From the NCBI GenBank assembly GCA_022414725.1, contig CM039465.1, positions 37,745,734 through 37,809,733 on the forward strand: DNA of 64,000 bases, in the 5' to 3' direction. The position numbers were made by a program, and so were the translations under genes. The notes beneath the pieces were generated by a model that saw only the letters and a list, made by a program, of their open reading frames with translations, was not told the DNA's origin and did no database searches. Shown here one piece after another: positions 52,175 to 62,203 of this stretch (position 1 is its first letter; each line of letters starts with the position of its first letter). Source of the stretch: Microglena sp. YARC (lineage: Eukaryota; Chlorophyta; Chlorophyceae; Chlamydomonadales; Chlamydomonadaceae).

Positions 52175-55100
52175 ATGTCTGCACCTCAGTTGAAGGCGCA
52201 ATCGCTTCCCTTGTACAAGGTCCTGCTGCATTCCGCTAAGTACCCAGATCGCTCCATCTGCGGGATTTTGCTGGGCTCAGTGGACGATGGCAATGTCACC
52301 ATAACAGAAGCAATCCCACTATTCCATATCACATCTGCATTAGCTGCGCCTGTGGAGATGGCCCTGGCCCAGGTAACCTCGTGTAAAAGTTGGTTAGTCA
52401 GTTGGCCATCCACTGGAAACCTGTGTACACAGTGCTAAGGAGGCTCCAATACCCACCTGGTATACACCCATCATGGTATATACACATCTGGTATACAAAT
52501 TATGGCCAGAGCCCTGTACAGAGGTGCAGTGGAATGTGGTTCCATTTACTTGCATTCAGATGCGGTCATGTAGAGATGTAGAGACATGATCTGATGGCTA
52601 ATTCACCTACAATGACTGTTATGTATTTGCCTCTCAGAATGCATACATGCTGGCCACGCATCCATGTATGCATATGCGTGTTAAAGGCCAGGGGTATCCA
52701 ATCAGGCTAAAGGGACATGCCGAACGTCAAACTATCAAGATAATTACGATCAGGAGGGGCTGTACAAGCAAGCACTTGAAGATCTGGTCACCAAAATCCA
52801 CATGGACTATGTGTATGCCCATCTGTGTGTCAGTTGATCTATCTTCACCACTGTCTTAGCAATCCACCACTTTTGTAACCCATACTTACTGATTCAAGTG
52901 CAGCCACCTTGACTCTGGCGCTTTCAGCCCCTCCCCAGCCACACACTCAGCCAACCACGATCACTCATACGGCCCCGAACACTAACGTACAAACACAGAA
53001 GCACAGACACTCATGACATACGTTAAAACACACATGTCAAGGCACACACAAGCAGAGGCTGTCCAAACACACGCCTAAACACGCATATGAAGGTACACAC
53101 AAGCACAGGCTGTCTAAACACATGCCTAAACACGCATATGAAGGTACACACAAGCACAGGCTGTCTAAACACATGCCTAAACACGCACATGAAGGCACAC
53201 ACAAGCACAGGCTATCTAAACACATGCCTAAACACGCATATGAAGGTACACACAAGCACAGGCTGTCTAAACACATGCCTAAACACGCATATGAAGGTAC
53301 ACACAAGCACAGGCTGTCTAAACACATGCCTAAACACGCATATGAAGGTACACACAAGCGCAGGCTGTCTAAACACATGCCTAAAAATGCACATGAAGGC
53401 ACACACAAGCACAGGCTGTCTAAACACATGCCTAAACACGCACATGAAGGCACACACAAGCACAGGCTGTCTAAACATACGCCTGGACACACATATGAAG
53501 GCACACACAAGCACAGGCAGTCTTAACACACACCTAAACACTCATCTCGAGACAAGCACACATGCACAGGCAGTCTTAACGCACACAGGCACACCTACTG
53601 AGACACACACAAGCACAGGCAGTCTTAACACACGCATACACACCTATGGAGACACACACACGCACAGGCAGTCAAAACACACGCATAGACACGCGTATGA
53701 AGGCACACACAAGCACAGGCAGTCTTAACACACATCTTGACACACATATCAAGACACACACACACAAGCACAGGCAGTCTTAACGCACGCCTATTCACAC
53801 ATTTCGAGACACACACATGGACAGGCTGCCATAGCATACGTCTAGACACACGTATCGAGACGCACACTCAAGCACAGACACTCATAACACACGCCTAGAT
53901 ACGCACATCGAGACACACGCATTAGTACAGATGATCATAGCACAAGCATAGGCACACCTGCAGGCACACGCGCAAATACAGAAGCTCGCAACATGCCCCT
54001 AGACACAGACATTTAGACACACAAGCCTAGACACAGATAACTACAACTTACTCCTGCCTTACTTATCGTGCACATTCTACGCATGTCCCCACGTCCTGCA
54101 ACCCCACTCTCATATTTGTGTCTGCATGGTCTTACTTTGGGATCTGGGGCTGTATTAGGCAAGGACGGTGATGGTGCAGGTCACAAACCTAGCCTAGCAT
54201 AGCACAGCACTGCACAGCTTAGCACAGCACAGCCTAGCACAGCAAAGCGCAGCAAAGCGCAGCAAAGCGCAGCAAAGCGCAGCAAAGCGCAGCAAAGCGC
54301 AGCAAAGCGCAGCAAAGCGCAGCAAAGCGCAGCAAAGCGCAGCAAAGCACGGCAAAGCACAGCAAAGCACGGCAAAGCACAGCAAAGCACGGCAAAGCAC
54401 GGCAAAGCACAGCAGCAAGCAAAAAAAAACGAACAGCACAGATAAGTACAGAAAAGAACAACACAGGTCACATGCACCACATATGCCGTAATCATAATAT
54501 GAGCATGCTGTTTGCTAGTATGGAATACCTGTAATGAGTGCTGCCTCGGAAAGGCTGGGGTATTGCACTCATCATAAGTCTTGCACACTGTCTGTTGCAT
54601 GGCGGGGAAGCCCTTGGGTCTAAGGCTCGGAGCTCTGGTTGGCTGTTTTGTGTTCTGGTGCTTGTACTCATTGCATATGATGAGATGAGAGCACTCGTGT
54701 GTTAGTATTGCACGGAGTGCATTATTGCGTGTAAAACAATTTTGATGGGTGGATGGATCTATTGATCGATTAGTTGTTTGACTGACTGACTGACTGACTG
54801 ACTGACTGACTGGCAGACTGACTAACTGTATATAAATGACTGGCTGACTGACTGACTGACTGACTGACTGACTGACTAAGACAGACAGACAGACAGACAG
54901 ATAGATAGATGCATGGATTGATAGATGGACGAAAAGATATATGGACGGATGTGTCTGCATGTTTGGGCGGTGTCACCTCACTCACTGATATTGCTGTTGC
55001 CGCTTCTTGCTGCAGATGGATGCATATGTAGCTGCGTCAGAGGGCAAGCTGACCATGGTTGGATACTACGAGGCAGGAGCTTACATGCAGGCAGCCGAGC

Positions 55101-55453
55101 TTTCCCCCGTTGGGCGCAGGATCTCTGATCGCATTGCGGACAAGTACCCATCCTCTATAGCCCTGCTGCTGGATCCCCTCAAACTCCAGTCTTGTCTAAT
55201 GCCCAAGAAAGGAGCTGACTGCTCCCCTCCCTTTGTTTTCCTCACCCGCCATGCGACGACTGGCGCGTGGAAGCAGGCCCCAGCAGCAGATCTTGCCCTG
55301 ACAGGTGGACCGGCAGCTTGGACAAAGCTCTTAGAGACTCTTAAGGCAGCCCTGTCGAAGCAACAGCAATGTCTGATTTATGACTTTGACGAGCATCTAG
55401 ATGACCTGTCCAAGGATTACATGAATCCACACATAGTGCTGCCCCTCGCTTGA
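52175..55453 (+). CDS. EMC8: ER membrane protein complex subunit 8/9
   Basis: Cytosolic subunit of the EMC, which inserts tail-anchored and multipass proteins into the ER membrane. EMC8/EMC9 (UPF0172) have an inactive MPN-like fold. Exons 52175-52372 and 55016-55453 (donor CAG/GTAACC, acceptor TTGCTGCAG, phase 0) give 211 residues, matching the usual ~205-210. Family features: LYKVLLHSAKYPDRSICGILLG, ITEAIPLFHITSALAAPVEM, AQMDAYVAASEG, MVGYYEAGAYMQ, PVGRRISDRIADKYPSSIAL and a C-terminal FDEHLDDLSKDYMNPHI. Single-copy EMC8/9 is normal outside vertebrates, so the 8-versus-9 label is nominal. The 2,643-nt intron is packed with tandem repeats. The first ATG gives the family-like N terminus. Confidence 0.94.
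52685..52765 (+). repeat. Short R3 repeat (EMC8/9 intron)
   Basis: AGGCCAGGGGTATCCAATCAG, GCTAAAGGGACATGCCGAAC, ATCAGGAGGGGCTG. Confidence 0.7.
53035..53960 (+). repeat. 51-bp array (EMC8/9 intron)
   Basis: About thirteen 51-bp units (ACACAAGCACAGGCTGTCTA, AACACATGCCTAAACACGCA, TATGAAGGTAC), decaying to looser units to ~53960. Being a multiple of three, it creates artefactual frames on both strands. Confidence 0.95.
54185..54425 (-). repeat. AGCAAAGCGC decamer array (EMC8/9 intron)
   Basis: About twenty 10-bp units AGCAAAGCGC/AGCAAAGCAC (Leu/Ala/Cys/Phe frames on the complement are artefacts). Confidence 0.95.
54775..54910 (+). repeat. Tetranucleotide microsatellites (EMC8/9 intron)
   Basis: (CTGA)n at 54780-54812 and 54840-54878, then (CAGA)n and (TAGA)n about 110 bp before the exon 2 acceptor. 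Confidence 0.95.
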
Positions 55454-55601
55454 GCTTGGGTTTAAGATGTAGATCACCACCATCTGCCACCAGACACCCT
55501 TCACCGGTTTCTTGCAACAGCTCACTCTACAACGGTTGACCAACTTGCACAAGCCGTCATTGTCAGAGCAATAGCAACTGGACTCAGGGAATGCCCACAA
55601 G

Positions 55602-55832
55602 TTGTTGGCGGAGCCCTCTTCAAGGGGGCGGGAGCCCCCAGGGTCACCCCGTTGCCCATGTGTGCGTGTGACCGTCTGACCGCGAAGAAGCCTGACAAGT
55701 CAGCCAACGGTCTCGTAACAAACTCGCAGCCAACGGTCTCGTAACAAACAAAGTTGCCAACTGTCGCTCCATTGCGAACACTCTCCACCATGTTCTAGCG
55801 ACGCTTGCGACGCTGCATAGAACTTGTACCAG
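55602..55832 (-). repeat. R2 element copy
   Basis: GTTGGCGGAGCCCTCTTCAA, GGGGCGGGAGCCCCCAGGGT, a local duplication of GCCAACGGTCTCGTAACAAA, CTAGCGACGCTTGCGACGCT, GCATAGAACTTGTACC. It lies ~150 bp after the EMC8/9 stop. Confidence 0.9.
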
Positions 55833-56005
55833 AATGGGTTGGGTTTAAGGTCGCAACAAACTAGGATACATGGCTGAATCAGAATAGGCTTTTAGATTAT
55901 ACAACATTAGAATATAATGCAGTATACTCACAGGATCAATCGTATTCGTTATAATAGTTATCATAATCATAATTATAATTACAGTCATTATCATAGTCAT
56001 ATAAG

Positions 56006-56182
56006 TAGGGGTCGGCTATGTTCAAAAATATTAGTGAATAAATAATATTATATAATATTAGAAGGACGAGCCGTCTCACCAGAAATTCGAATTTATTTGA
56101 AAAACTAATATTATTGTGACACAATAATATTAGTTAAAATTAGCTTTTCAAACACTAATATTAGTTGCTGTTCCCTACATAT
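56006..56182. repeat. Family F AT-rich element
   Basis: GGGGTCGGCTATGTTCAAAAA, AATATTAGAAGGACGAGCCG, TCTCACCAGAAATTCGAATT, ending TTAGTTGCTGTTCCCT. Close to the copy at 39996. Confidence 0.85.
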
Positions 56183-56534
56183 AAGCAATGGTTTATTCAT
56201 AATAATTTCATATCCTGTCGATGTAGTATCTTTTCAGTTTATTGCTGAATTTGAATCACATTCGACGTCCTGTCAAACTGGAGTTTTTTGGGGCAGGTTG
56301 CTGATGAACCCGACAATGTTTATCCTGTATATTTGGCTTATCCGTCTGTTATGTTTGTATGTGATGCATTCCGTGGGTGGCGAAATGGCGTGGACTTGAA
56401 GGACTTGCCCAACCTTAAAGTATAACGGACTTGCACCATGGTTCCATGGTAGCTATTGGTAGCCATTGGTACTTTCTTACTGTCACGGTAAGAGATATTA
56501 GCATCATCATTACATGGTCAGAAGTTGGATTGGA

Positions 56535-56650
56535 TTGTTGTATGGTATTTCAGCCTACTCTGGGCTGCTCTCCGTCTTCCAATTCCGAGCCCCCCTGTGC
56601 GATACCCACGGAAGCCGTGAACCATACTAAGCAGATTACATTGTCTTAGA
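56535..56650 (+). repeat. Family E element
   Basis: TTGTTGTATGGTATTTCAGCC, TACTCTGGGCTGCTCTCCGT, TTCCAATTCCGAGCCC, GTGCGATACCCACGG. Relatives lie at 7280-7345 (inverted), 44195-44220, 58905-58985 and 61355-61430 (inverted). Confidence 0.75.
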
Positions 56651-57025
56651 CAGGACGTAGTTGACCCAAGACTAAATCCAGGGGGGGGGGGGGGGGGAGT
56701 CAACCGACCTCCATTATAGTTGCTTTCTTAATACTAATAATTGTTACAAGGTTCTATACGCCAGGTGTGGCGTCTAACCGTCTGCACATTGCAGTTAACA
56801 ATACCCCCGTGCGATAACCACGGAAACCAGGGATTTCTAAAGCACAAGTCAGTGCAAATTCGAACAGGAGACCTCCGGCTGTGGTGACCGATAGTGACTT
56901 TCTTACCTTGTGTAAGAGATAAGAGAGTCTAAGGGTTTGCGTATTGTCTTCAGGTTCAGCTTTGTCTCTTTAACTATCCGCAGGCTGCAATACACGATAT
57001 TCCTCATTTCATTACTTATGGTTTT

Positions 57026-57180
57026 TTTTGCTTTGTGGGTGCTCTTTCTTTTTGTTTAAAGCACAGAGTCTCATACACCCTCGCGGTGTCAAGTAGACTT
57101 TAACATGTAATGTAATGTAATGTAATACACCCTCGCGGTGTCAAGTAGACTTTAACATGAAATGTAATGTAATTATTTTA
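57026..57180 (+). repeat. Left arm of a ~1.1-kb inverted repeat
   Basis: GTTTAAAGCACAGAGTCTCA, TACACCCTCGCGGTGTCAAG, TAGACTTTAACATGTAATG, followed by a second partial copy. It is near-identical to the reverse complement of 58030-58140 over ~95 bp. Confidence 0.9.
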
Positions 57181-57194
57181 CCTGGTCCCCTCTT

Positions 57195-57265
57195 GAGAAT
57201 CTAGAGCTGATCTTGAATGTTTGGGGTTGGGCAAGTCCATTTAGCTGCTTGGCTACCCCTGGAGT
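57195..57265 (-). repeat. Short R3 repeat
   Basis: TCTAGAGCTGATCTTGAATG, GGTTGGGCAAGTCCATTTAG, CTTGGCTACCCCTGGA. Confidence 0.75.
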
Positions 57266-57364
57266 TTAACAAAAACGAAGGTGTTTTTTTGTCCTGTGAG
57301 CCTAGAGTCTGCTCAGTGAGCAACAGTGTTCACCATCTGCTGGGTACAACATGGATAGCATAAT

Positions 57365-57440
57365 TTGAACTTGAACTTGGTTACTTAGCTTCAGCAAGCA
57401 ATTTGGCTGCTCGCTGTCTTCGGCAGTGGACACTAAAGTA
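57365..57440 (+). repeat. Family D element
   Basis: TTGAACTTGAACTTGGTTAC, TTAGCTTCAGCAAGCAATTT, GGCTGCTCGCTGTCTTCGGC. A family J copy follows directly. Confidence 0.8.
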
Positions 57441-57469
57441 TCTGCAGGGTGCAATATGGATAGCAGGGT

Positions 57470-57615
57470 ACTACATGACGCGCGCTACCGCACAAGGATT
57501 TGGAGCCCGACTGCGCCATCGAAGCAAATGTTTAAATCCCTTCTGGGTGCTGCGCGCAGATTTCCGTCTTCAGTTGAGTCAAAAGCGCAACCCAATCGGA
57601 GGCAGTTGCGCTTTT
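57470..57615 (+). repeat. Dispersed repeat family J
   Basis: CATGACGCGCGCTACCGCAC, GGATTTGGAGCCCGACTGCG, TCTGGGTGCTGCGCGCAGAT, GTCAAAAGCGCAACCCAAT. Confidence 0.75.
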
Positions 57616-57699
57616 GAAGCAACCCAAAATGAACCAATGTAGTACCCTGATGGGTAGCATAAGAAGAATTTGAACTTGGTTTAGAAGAAGAACTTATCA

Positions 57700-57780
57700 T
57701 TCGTTAACTTGGACTTGGACTTGTACTTGGTTTCATAGCTTCAGCCAGCAATTTGGCTGCGCGCGGTGTTCAGCAGTTAA
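57700..57780 (+). repeat. Family D element
   Basis: CTTGGACTTGGACTTGTACTTG, CATAGCTTCAGCCAGCAATT, TGGCTGCGCGCGGTGTTC. Confidence 0.8.
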
Positions 57781-57994
57781 AACAATCATTTCCAGGAAAA
57801 TGGGTAGCATCAGAAAAAGAACTTAAACTTGTCTAGAAGAAGAAATTATAAATCGTTATACACGCCTGAAGGCGTCTTACAGTCTGCAGAATACAATTTG
57901 CCCCCCGTGCGAAATGTGTAGTTTTGTTTTGTTTTTTGATGAATTGTCTGTTAGCCTCCAGGCTGGCCACCTTCTGCGGGCGGAGTAAGCATGA

Positions 57995-58140
57995 GTAACA
58001 TTACATTACATTACATTACATTACATTACATTACATTACATTACATTACATTACATGTTAAAGTCTACTTGACACCGCGAGGGTGTATGAGACTCTGTGC
58101 TTTAAACAAAAAGAAAAAGCACCCACAAAGCAAAAACCCC
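57995..58140 (-). repeat. Right arm of the inverted repeat with ATTAC microsatellite
   Basis: (ATTAC)n at 57998-58056, then TTAAAGTCTACTTGACACCG, CGAGGGTGTATGAGACTCTG, TGCTTTAAACAAAAAG: the complement of the left arm at 57026. Confidence 0.9.
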
Positions 58141-58640
58141 ATTACATCAGGGGTGTGTCGAGGACAAACAAACCAAACTCCCAACCACCGTTTTGGTGGC
58201 GTAGGTATTAAACCCCTTAGAGCCGGACCCAGATCTCAACCACTTACAGTGGCGGAGGTAAGAAGCTAACAAATGAGAAGTCACAAGAAGAAGAAAAAAA
58301 GGGATGATAAATTACGGTGCCACTAAGCAGTCCAGGGCTTCCTGTCTTGCTCTTCTACAAGTAGAAAGATAGTCGGCTAGGTTGCTCCAAAAAGACTTAG
58401 TGCCATTTCCATTCATAAAGGTTCTGAGTAACATAAACACTATTGACAAAATTGAAAATTTAAACATCCAAGAATTGTCACGAAGACCTCGAAGGACGTG
58501 CCCAGTGGGATAAAGGGAACCGGATCGTAAGTATGCGCTGCTCGAGCCTACATCGCATCTAGATACCAGTTACCGTGCCGGTCAACATAAACACCACTAT
58601 ACCACACAAACCTGTGAACATAATGCAATCACATGGGCTC
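58141..58640. other. Intergenic, no gene seen
   Basis: No recognised coding or RNA feature. Confidence 0.4.
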
Positions 58641-58644
58641 ATGG

Positions 58645-58890
58645 GTGAGAACATTGGCAAGTCCCTTTAGCCTATTTGGACTACCCCTGGACTGTAACTT
58701 ACGTACATACACATACATAAATACTTGTATCGTAGAATTACATAAGCACTGTAGGACGAACTTAGGGCCCCCGTCGGTAAATCGATTGTTTGGGGTTCAG
58801 TTCATCAATGCCTTTTCTTTTTAAGCCCTTGCTATCAAGGTTGGGCAAGTTCATTTAGCCTATTTGGCCTGCCCTTGGACTGTAAATACA
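58645..58890 (-). repeat. R3 dispersed repeats
   Basis: A short version (58645-58705: CAAGTCCCTTTAGCCTATTT) followed by a full copy (58745-58885: CTTAGGGCCCCCGTCGGTAA, CGATTGTTTGGGGTTCAGTT, TTGGGCAAGTTCATTTAGCC). A family E relative follows at 58905-58985. Confidence 0.8.
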
Positions 58891-59249
58891 TGTGCGTATT
58901 GGATTGAATTGATAAGTTGCCGTGCATGGTTTTGCAACCAACTCTGGGCTGGTCCCCATTTTTCAATTAAAACCCCCTCATGCGAATATGCTCACGGACG
59001 GAAAACACAGAGCATATCGGCATTCTATACAGATTCATATATATTGTCTTGATAATGCATTGCATTCCAGGTCCGATAGATAGGTTATCTGATATCATCG
59101 TATAAAGAGAGCGGGACTGATTAACGTATAGACTTACAGGCCAGAAGTGCTAGGCGGCAAGCCCAATCTATCAACCCAACTTGGCGGACAAGGACCTGCC
59201 AATTTCTGCAATGCAACAACCATGGTACAAGTTGGGGTGACTCTCGAAT

Positions 59250-59320
59250 TTGAATTTGAATTTGAACTTGGTTACCGGTACATGGCTCCAGCCTTTAAGG
59301 CTGCTCGCCTTCTTCCGGGG
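59250..59320 (+). repeat. Family D element
   Basis: GAATTTGAATTTGAACTTGG, TACATGGCTCCAGCCTTTAA, GGCTGCTCGCCTTCTTCCG. The hairpin CAGCCTTTAAGGCTG is perfect here. Confidence 0.8.
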
Positions 59321-59445
59321 AGCATATACGGGGTACATAAATATGACGCGAAAACCGAAATAATTAAACAAATAATCATTCTCACCTCCTAGCTAGTACC
59401 CGCCTAACTGATGTAATGATATAAGTACTGTGATTTGATGATTGC

Positions 59446-59471
59446 CCCCCCCCCCCCCCCCCCCCCCCCCT
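59446..59471. repeat. Poly-C tract
   Basis: About 25 C, adjacent to a CACGCCTCGACAGAAGGCGT hairpin repeat. Confidence 0.9.
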
Positions 59472-59505
59472 TAAACCTCACGCCTCGACAGAAGGCGTAA
59501 CATCG

Positions 59506-60228
59506 ATTGATTGATGTAAGAGCTGATGAGAAAAGCAACAACGATAACAACTGTACACCACCACTGCTGCAGCTGCGGCAACATTTGTTACCCAGTCGCA
59601 CGATACAGCGATGTGTGATGTTTCTGTCGACCGAGCGCTGGTAAAACGGGAGACATGAAGCTGGGCCACTTGCTGGTTCATCGATTGCTAGTGTCTCCGT
59701 GAAGACCGAAAGCAAAAGCGAAGCATTTCCCGGGGAATACAGCTGGGATTACATACGATCTCCCGATCCTGCCAATCTGCCATTCTGCCGTGACTTCAGA
59801 CGTTATCTGTCCGAAAGCCTGAGCTATTCGAAGTGACGAGCAGCACTAACCCCTGAACCCTAAACGCTACTTATCCTACTAGGACGCGGTGTGATGGAAG
59901 TCGAACGTCTCCACACCCGATCCCCAACACGATTATGATACGGGTACTTGAGCTTCGCTCGAGATTATTTTGTCTGTCGACAAATCCAATTCGAGTTCCG
60001 TTCTGATTTCCCCTACTTAAGATCTGGTTAGATCCGGGTTAGATACTTACTTCCTCAGATAGTACTCCCTTCCACTTTCAAACTGGGACCAGGGGCAAAT
60101 TAAGACCCTGATACCCGAGGCAGCCCACCTCTTCAATTTTGAGTGGGAGGTCTTCCCTACCCCTCCCTTAAGCCAAGCATTGCACGGCCTCCTCCGTCCC
60201 TTCCTTCATTTTAGCTGTTTAACCCCGC
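59506..60228. other. Upstream region of the 60.2-kb gene
   Basis: No repeat family seen between about 59510 and 60228. The last ~150 bp are C/T-rich, like a 5' leader. No TATA box seen. Confidence 0.4.
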
Positions 60229-61585
60229 ATGCACTTAATGAGGACTAACATAGCCCTGCTTTGGCTTGCTGCTCTGGTGCTGGCCTTCCAATTGAGATTC
60301 ACAGGGGGCAGTGGCTTGGCTTGCGATCAGTCTGGATTCTGCTCCGTTGGCATGACCAAGCCGTATTTGGGGGACGTGTACGATGGTGAGCTCCTGTCCC
60401 GCCAGCAATTTCGGTTTCGAAAGTACAAAACATGTGGATGGCTTGGACATGCGCAGCTTGCGCTGTCACACCATGTGCATTTGTGTACAAGACTGCTTGC
60501 GCATGCATCTATGGGCTTGGATGTGTGTGTGTGTGTTGCATGTGTGTTTTGAAAATTCTATGTTCTATGAGCATGTGTGTACAAGGCTACTTGTACATGC
60601 ATCTATGTGCACGTGTGTGTGTTGCATGTGTGTTTGTACAATTCTATGTTCTATGTGCATGTTTGTACACAGCTGCATGCGCATGCATCTATGAGCGCGT
60701 GTGTGTGTTGCATGTGTGCTTGGAAAATTATATGTTCTATGTGCATGTGTGTACAAGGCTACATGTGCATGTATCTATGAACACGTGTGTGTGTGTGGCA
60801 TGTGTGTTTGGACCAGCTTGGATCACACTGCCACACCATGTGCGTACAGGGCTACATGCGCATGCAATCTATGCGCACGTGTGTGTGTGGCATGTGTGTT
60901 TGGACCAGCTTGGATCACACTGCCACACCATGTGCGTACAGGGCTACATGCGCATGCAATCTATGCGCACGTGTGTGTGTGGCATGTGTGTTTGGACCAG
61001 CTTGGATCACACTGCCACACCATGTGCGTACAGGGCTACATGCGCATGCAATCTATGCGCACGTGTGTGTGTGGCATGTGTGTTTGGACCAGCTTGGATC
61101 ACACTGCCACACCATGTGCGTTCAAGGTTGCATGCGCATGCATCTATGCGCACATGTGTGTGTTGCATGTGTGTTTGGTGGATCAGTGTGTGGTGGTGGT
61201 GGTGGTGGTGGTGGTGTAATGATAGAGGGGTTAGCAAAGAAGTTTTTGTTGATTGATCCATCTTCGCCCGCCATTTATCTTCTTTATATATTTGTTGATT
61301 GATAGACCTATCTTTGCAGGTTGTAAAATCGTAAAAGAGGCCCTGGTTCCCGTGGGTATCGCATTGGGGGACTTGGGATCGCAAGACTGTGAGCAGCCCA
61401 GAGTTGGCTGAAAAACCATGTAACAATTCAAATAAATTAAAAACAAATAAATTTAAATAAATCAAAATAAATCAAAATAATTTAAAATAAATTAAAATAA
61501 ATTAAAATCCGAATCCAAATTCGCAGGTAAAATCTTGAAAGAGGCCTTGGAGGCACGCAGCTTCAAGAATGAGGTCATTATCTTG
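60229..61585 (+). CDS. Signal-anchored protein, first two exons (partial)
   Basis: Exon 1, 60229-60385, encodes MHLMRTNIALLWLAALVLAF, a hydrophobic signal peptide or anchor, then a short Cys-containing stretch (CDQSGFC) and KPYLGDVYDG. Donor GATG/GTGAGC (phase 1). Exon 2, 61527-61585 (acceptor TTCGCAG, donor TTG/GTAAGA), encodes KILKEALEARSFKNEVIIL. Further exons lie beyond the window. The product should enter the secretory pathway. The exon 2 sequence loosely resembles the start of nucleotide-diphospho-sugar transferase domains (…A..REVI.L), but this is a weak guess. The first of two close ATGs was chosen. A degenerate copy of the exon 2 start sits in the intron at 61316-61350. Confidence 0.5.
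60430..61180 (+). repeat. ~90-130-bp array in intron 1 of the 60.2-kb gene
   Basis: Starts ~45 nt after the donor. Early units carry TTCTATGTTCTATG(A/T)GCATG and GTGTGTACAAGGCTAC. Later ~90-bp units carry TTTGGACCAGCTTGGATCAC, ACTGCCACACCATGTGCGTA, GGGCTACATGCGCATGCAAT. About nine units. Confidence 0.9.
61316..61350 (+). pseudogene. Degenerate copy of the exon 2 acceptor and start
   Basis: CTTTGCAG/GTTGTAAAATCGTAAAAGAGGCCCTGG mirrors TTCGCAG/GTAAAATCTTGAAAGAGGCCTTGG of exon 2 at 61527. It then runs into a family E element and a stop. Confidence 0.7.
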
Positions 61586-61599
61586 GTAAGATCAACTTG

Positions 61600-61665
61600 C
61601 ACCTGAACTTGCTTACATGGCTTCAGCCAACAATTTGGCTCCTCGCCGTCCTCGGCAGTGACTTA
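61600..61665 (+). repeat. Family D element
   Basis: CTGAACTTGCTTACATGGCT, TCAGCCAACAATTTGGCTCC, TCGCCGTCCTCGGCAG. Confidence 0.8.
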
Positions 61666-61671
61666 GTATGT

Positions 61672-61815
61672 ATGTTGCAGTCCTGGGGAAGGCAAAATAG
61701 GCTAAAGGGACTTGCCCAACCGTGACAGGAAGGGCTAAAAAAAAGTATTGATGGATTGAACCCCAAACAATCGTTTTACTAAGGGGGGCCCTGAGTTTGT
61801 GCTACAGCGATAATT
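61672..61815 (+). repeat. R3 dispersed repeat
   Basis: TTGCAGTCCTGGGGAAGGCA, AAATAGGCTAAAGGGACTTG, CCCAAACAATCGTTTTACTA, AGGGGGGCCCTGAGTTTGTG. The only long R3 in this orientation. Confidence 0.85.
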
Positions 61816-61917
61816 TAATTATGCAAGAGAGAGATGGTAAGCTAAGAGCAAAAGGTGCTGATCAAATTCTGATTAGTAGCCTCCGACATAAGGGGGTGTA
61901 ATTTTATAGCAGCTCAG

Positions 61918-62135
61918 CGGATCATGCAGAAGTTGAGGTACAAAGTACAACAACAGATCATCAAGAAGTTGAGGTACGAAGTACAACAGCGGGTCATGAA
62001 GAAGTTGAGGTACGAAGTACAACAGCGGATCATGAAGAAGTTGAAGTACGAAGTACAGCAGTGGATCATGAAGAAGTTGAGGTACGAAGTACAACAGCGG
62101 ATCATGAAGAAGTTGAGGTACGAAGTACGACCTAC
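61918..62135 (+). repeat. 36-bp array
   Basis: Six 36-bp units (GATCATGAAGAAGTTGAGGT, ACGAAGTACAACAGCG). 36 is a multiple of three, so frames are open on both strands. Confidence 0.95.
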
Positions 62136-62203
62136 GACTGTCGATTCCAAATCATTTGCTGCATTGCTATGACAATTCACTTGGTGAGATGATATGATCA
62201 CTG

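Noticed and set aside
53035..53720. Possible CRISPR array
   Set aside because: Contiguous tandem units without unique spacers, inside a eukaryotic intron.
53037..53728. Overlapping 134-213-codon frames on both strands
   Set aside because: 51-bp (3 x 17) array inside the EMC8/9 intron.
54181..54960. 259-codon Cys/Ala/Leu/Phe frame
   Set aside because: Decamer AGCAAAGCGC array plus tetranucleotides, within the EMC8/9 intron.
60432..61256. 274-codon Cys/Val-rich plus-strand frame
   Set aside because: Intronic ~90-bp array of the 60-kb gene; the proposed spliced frame leaves exon 1 before it.
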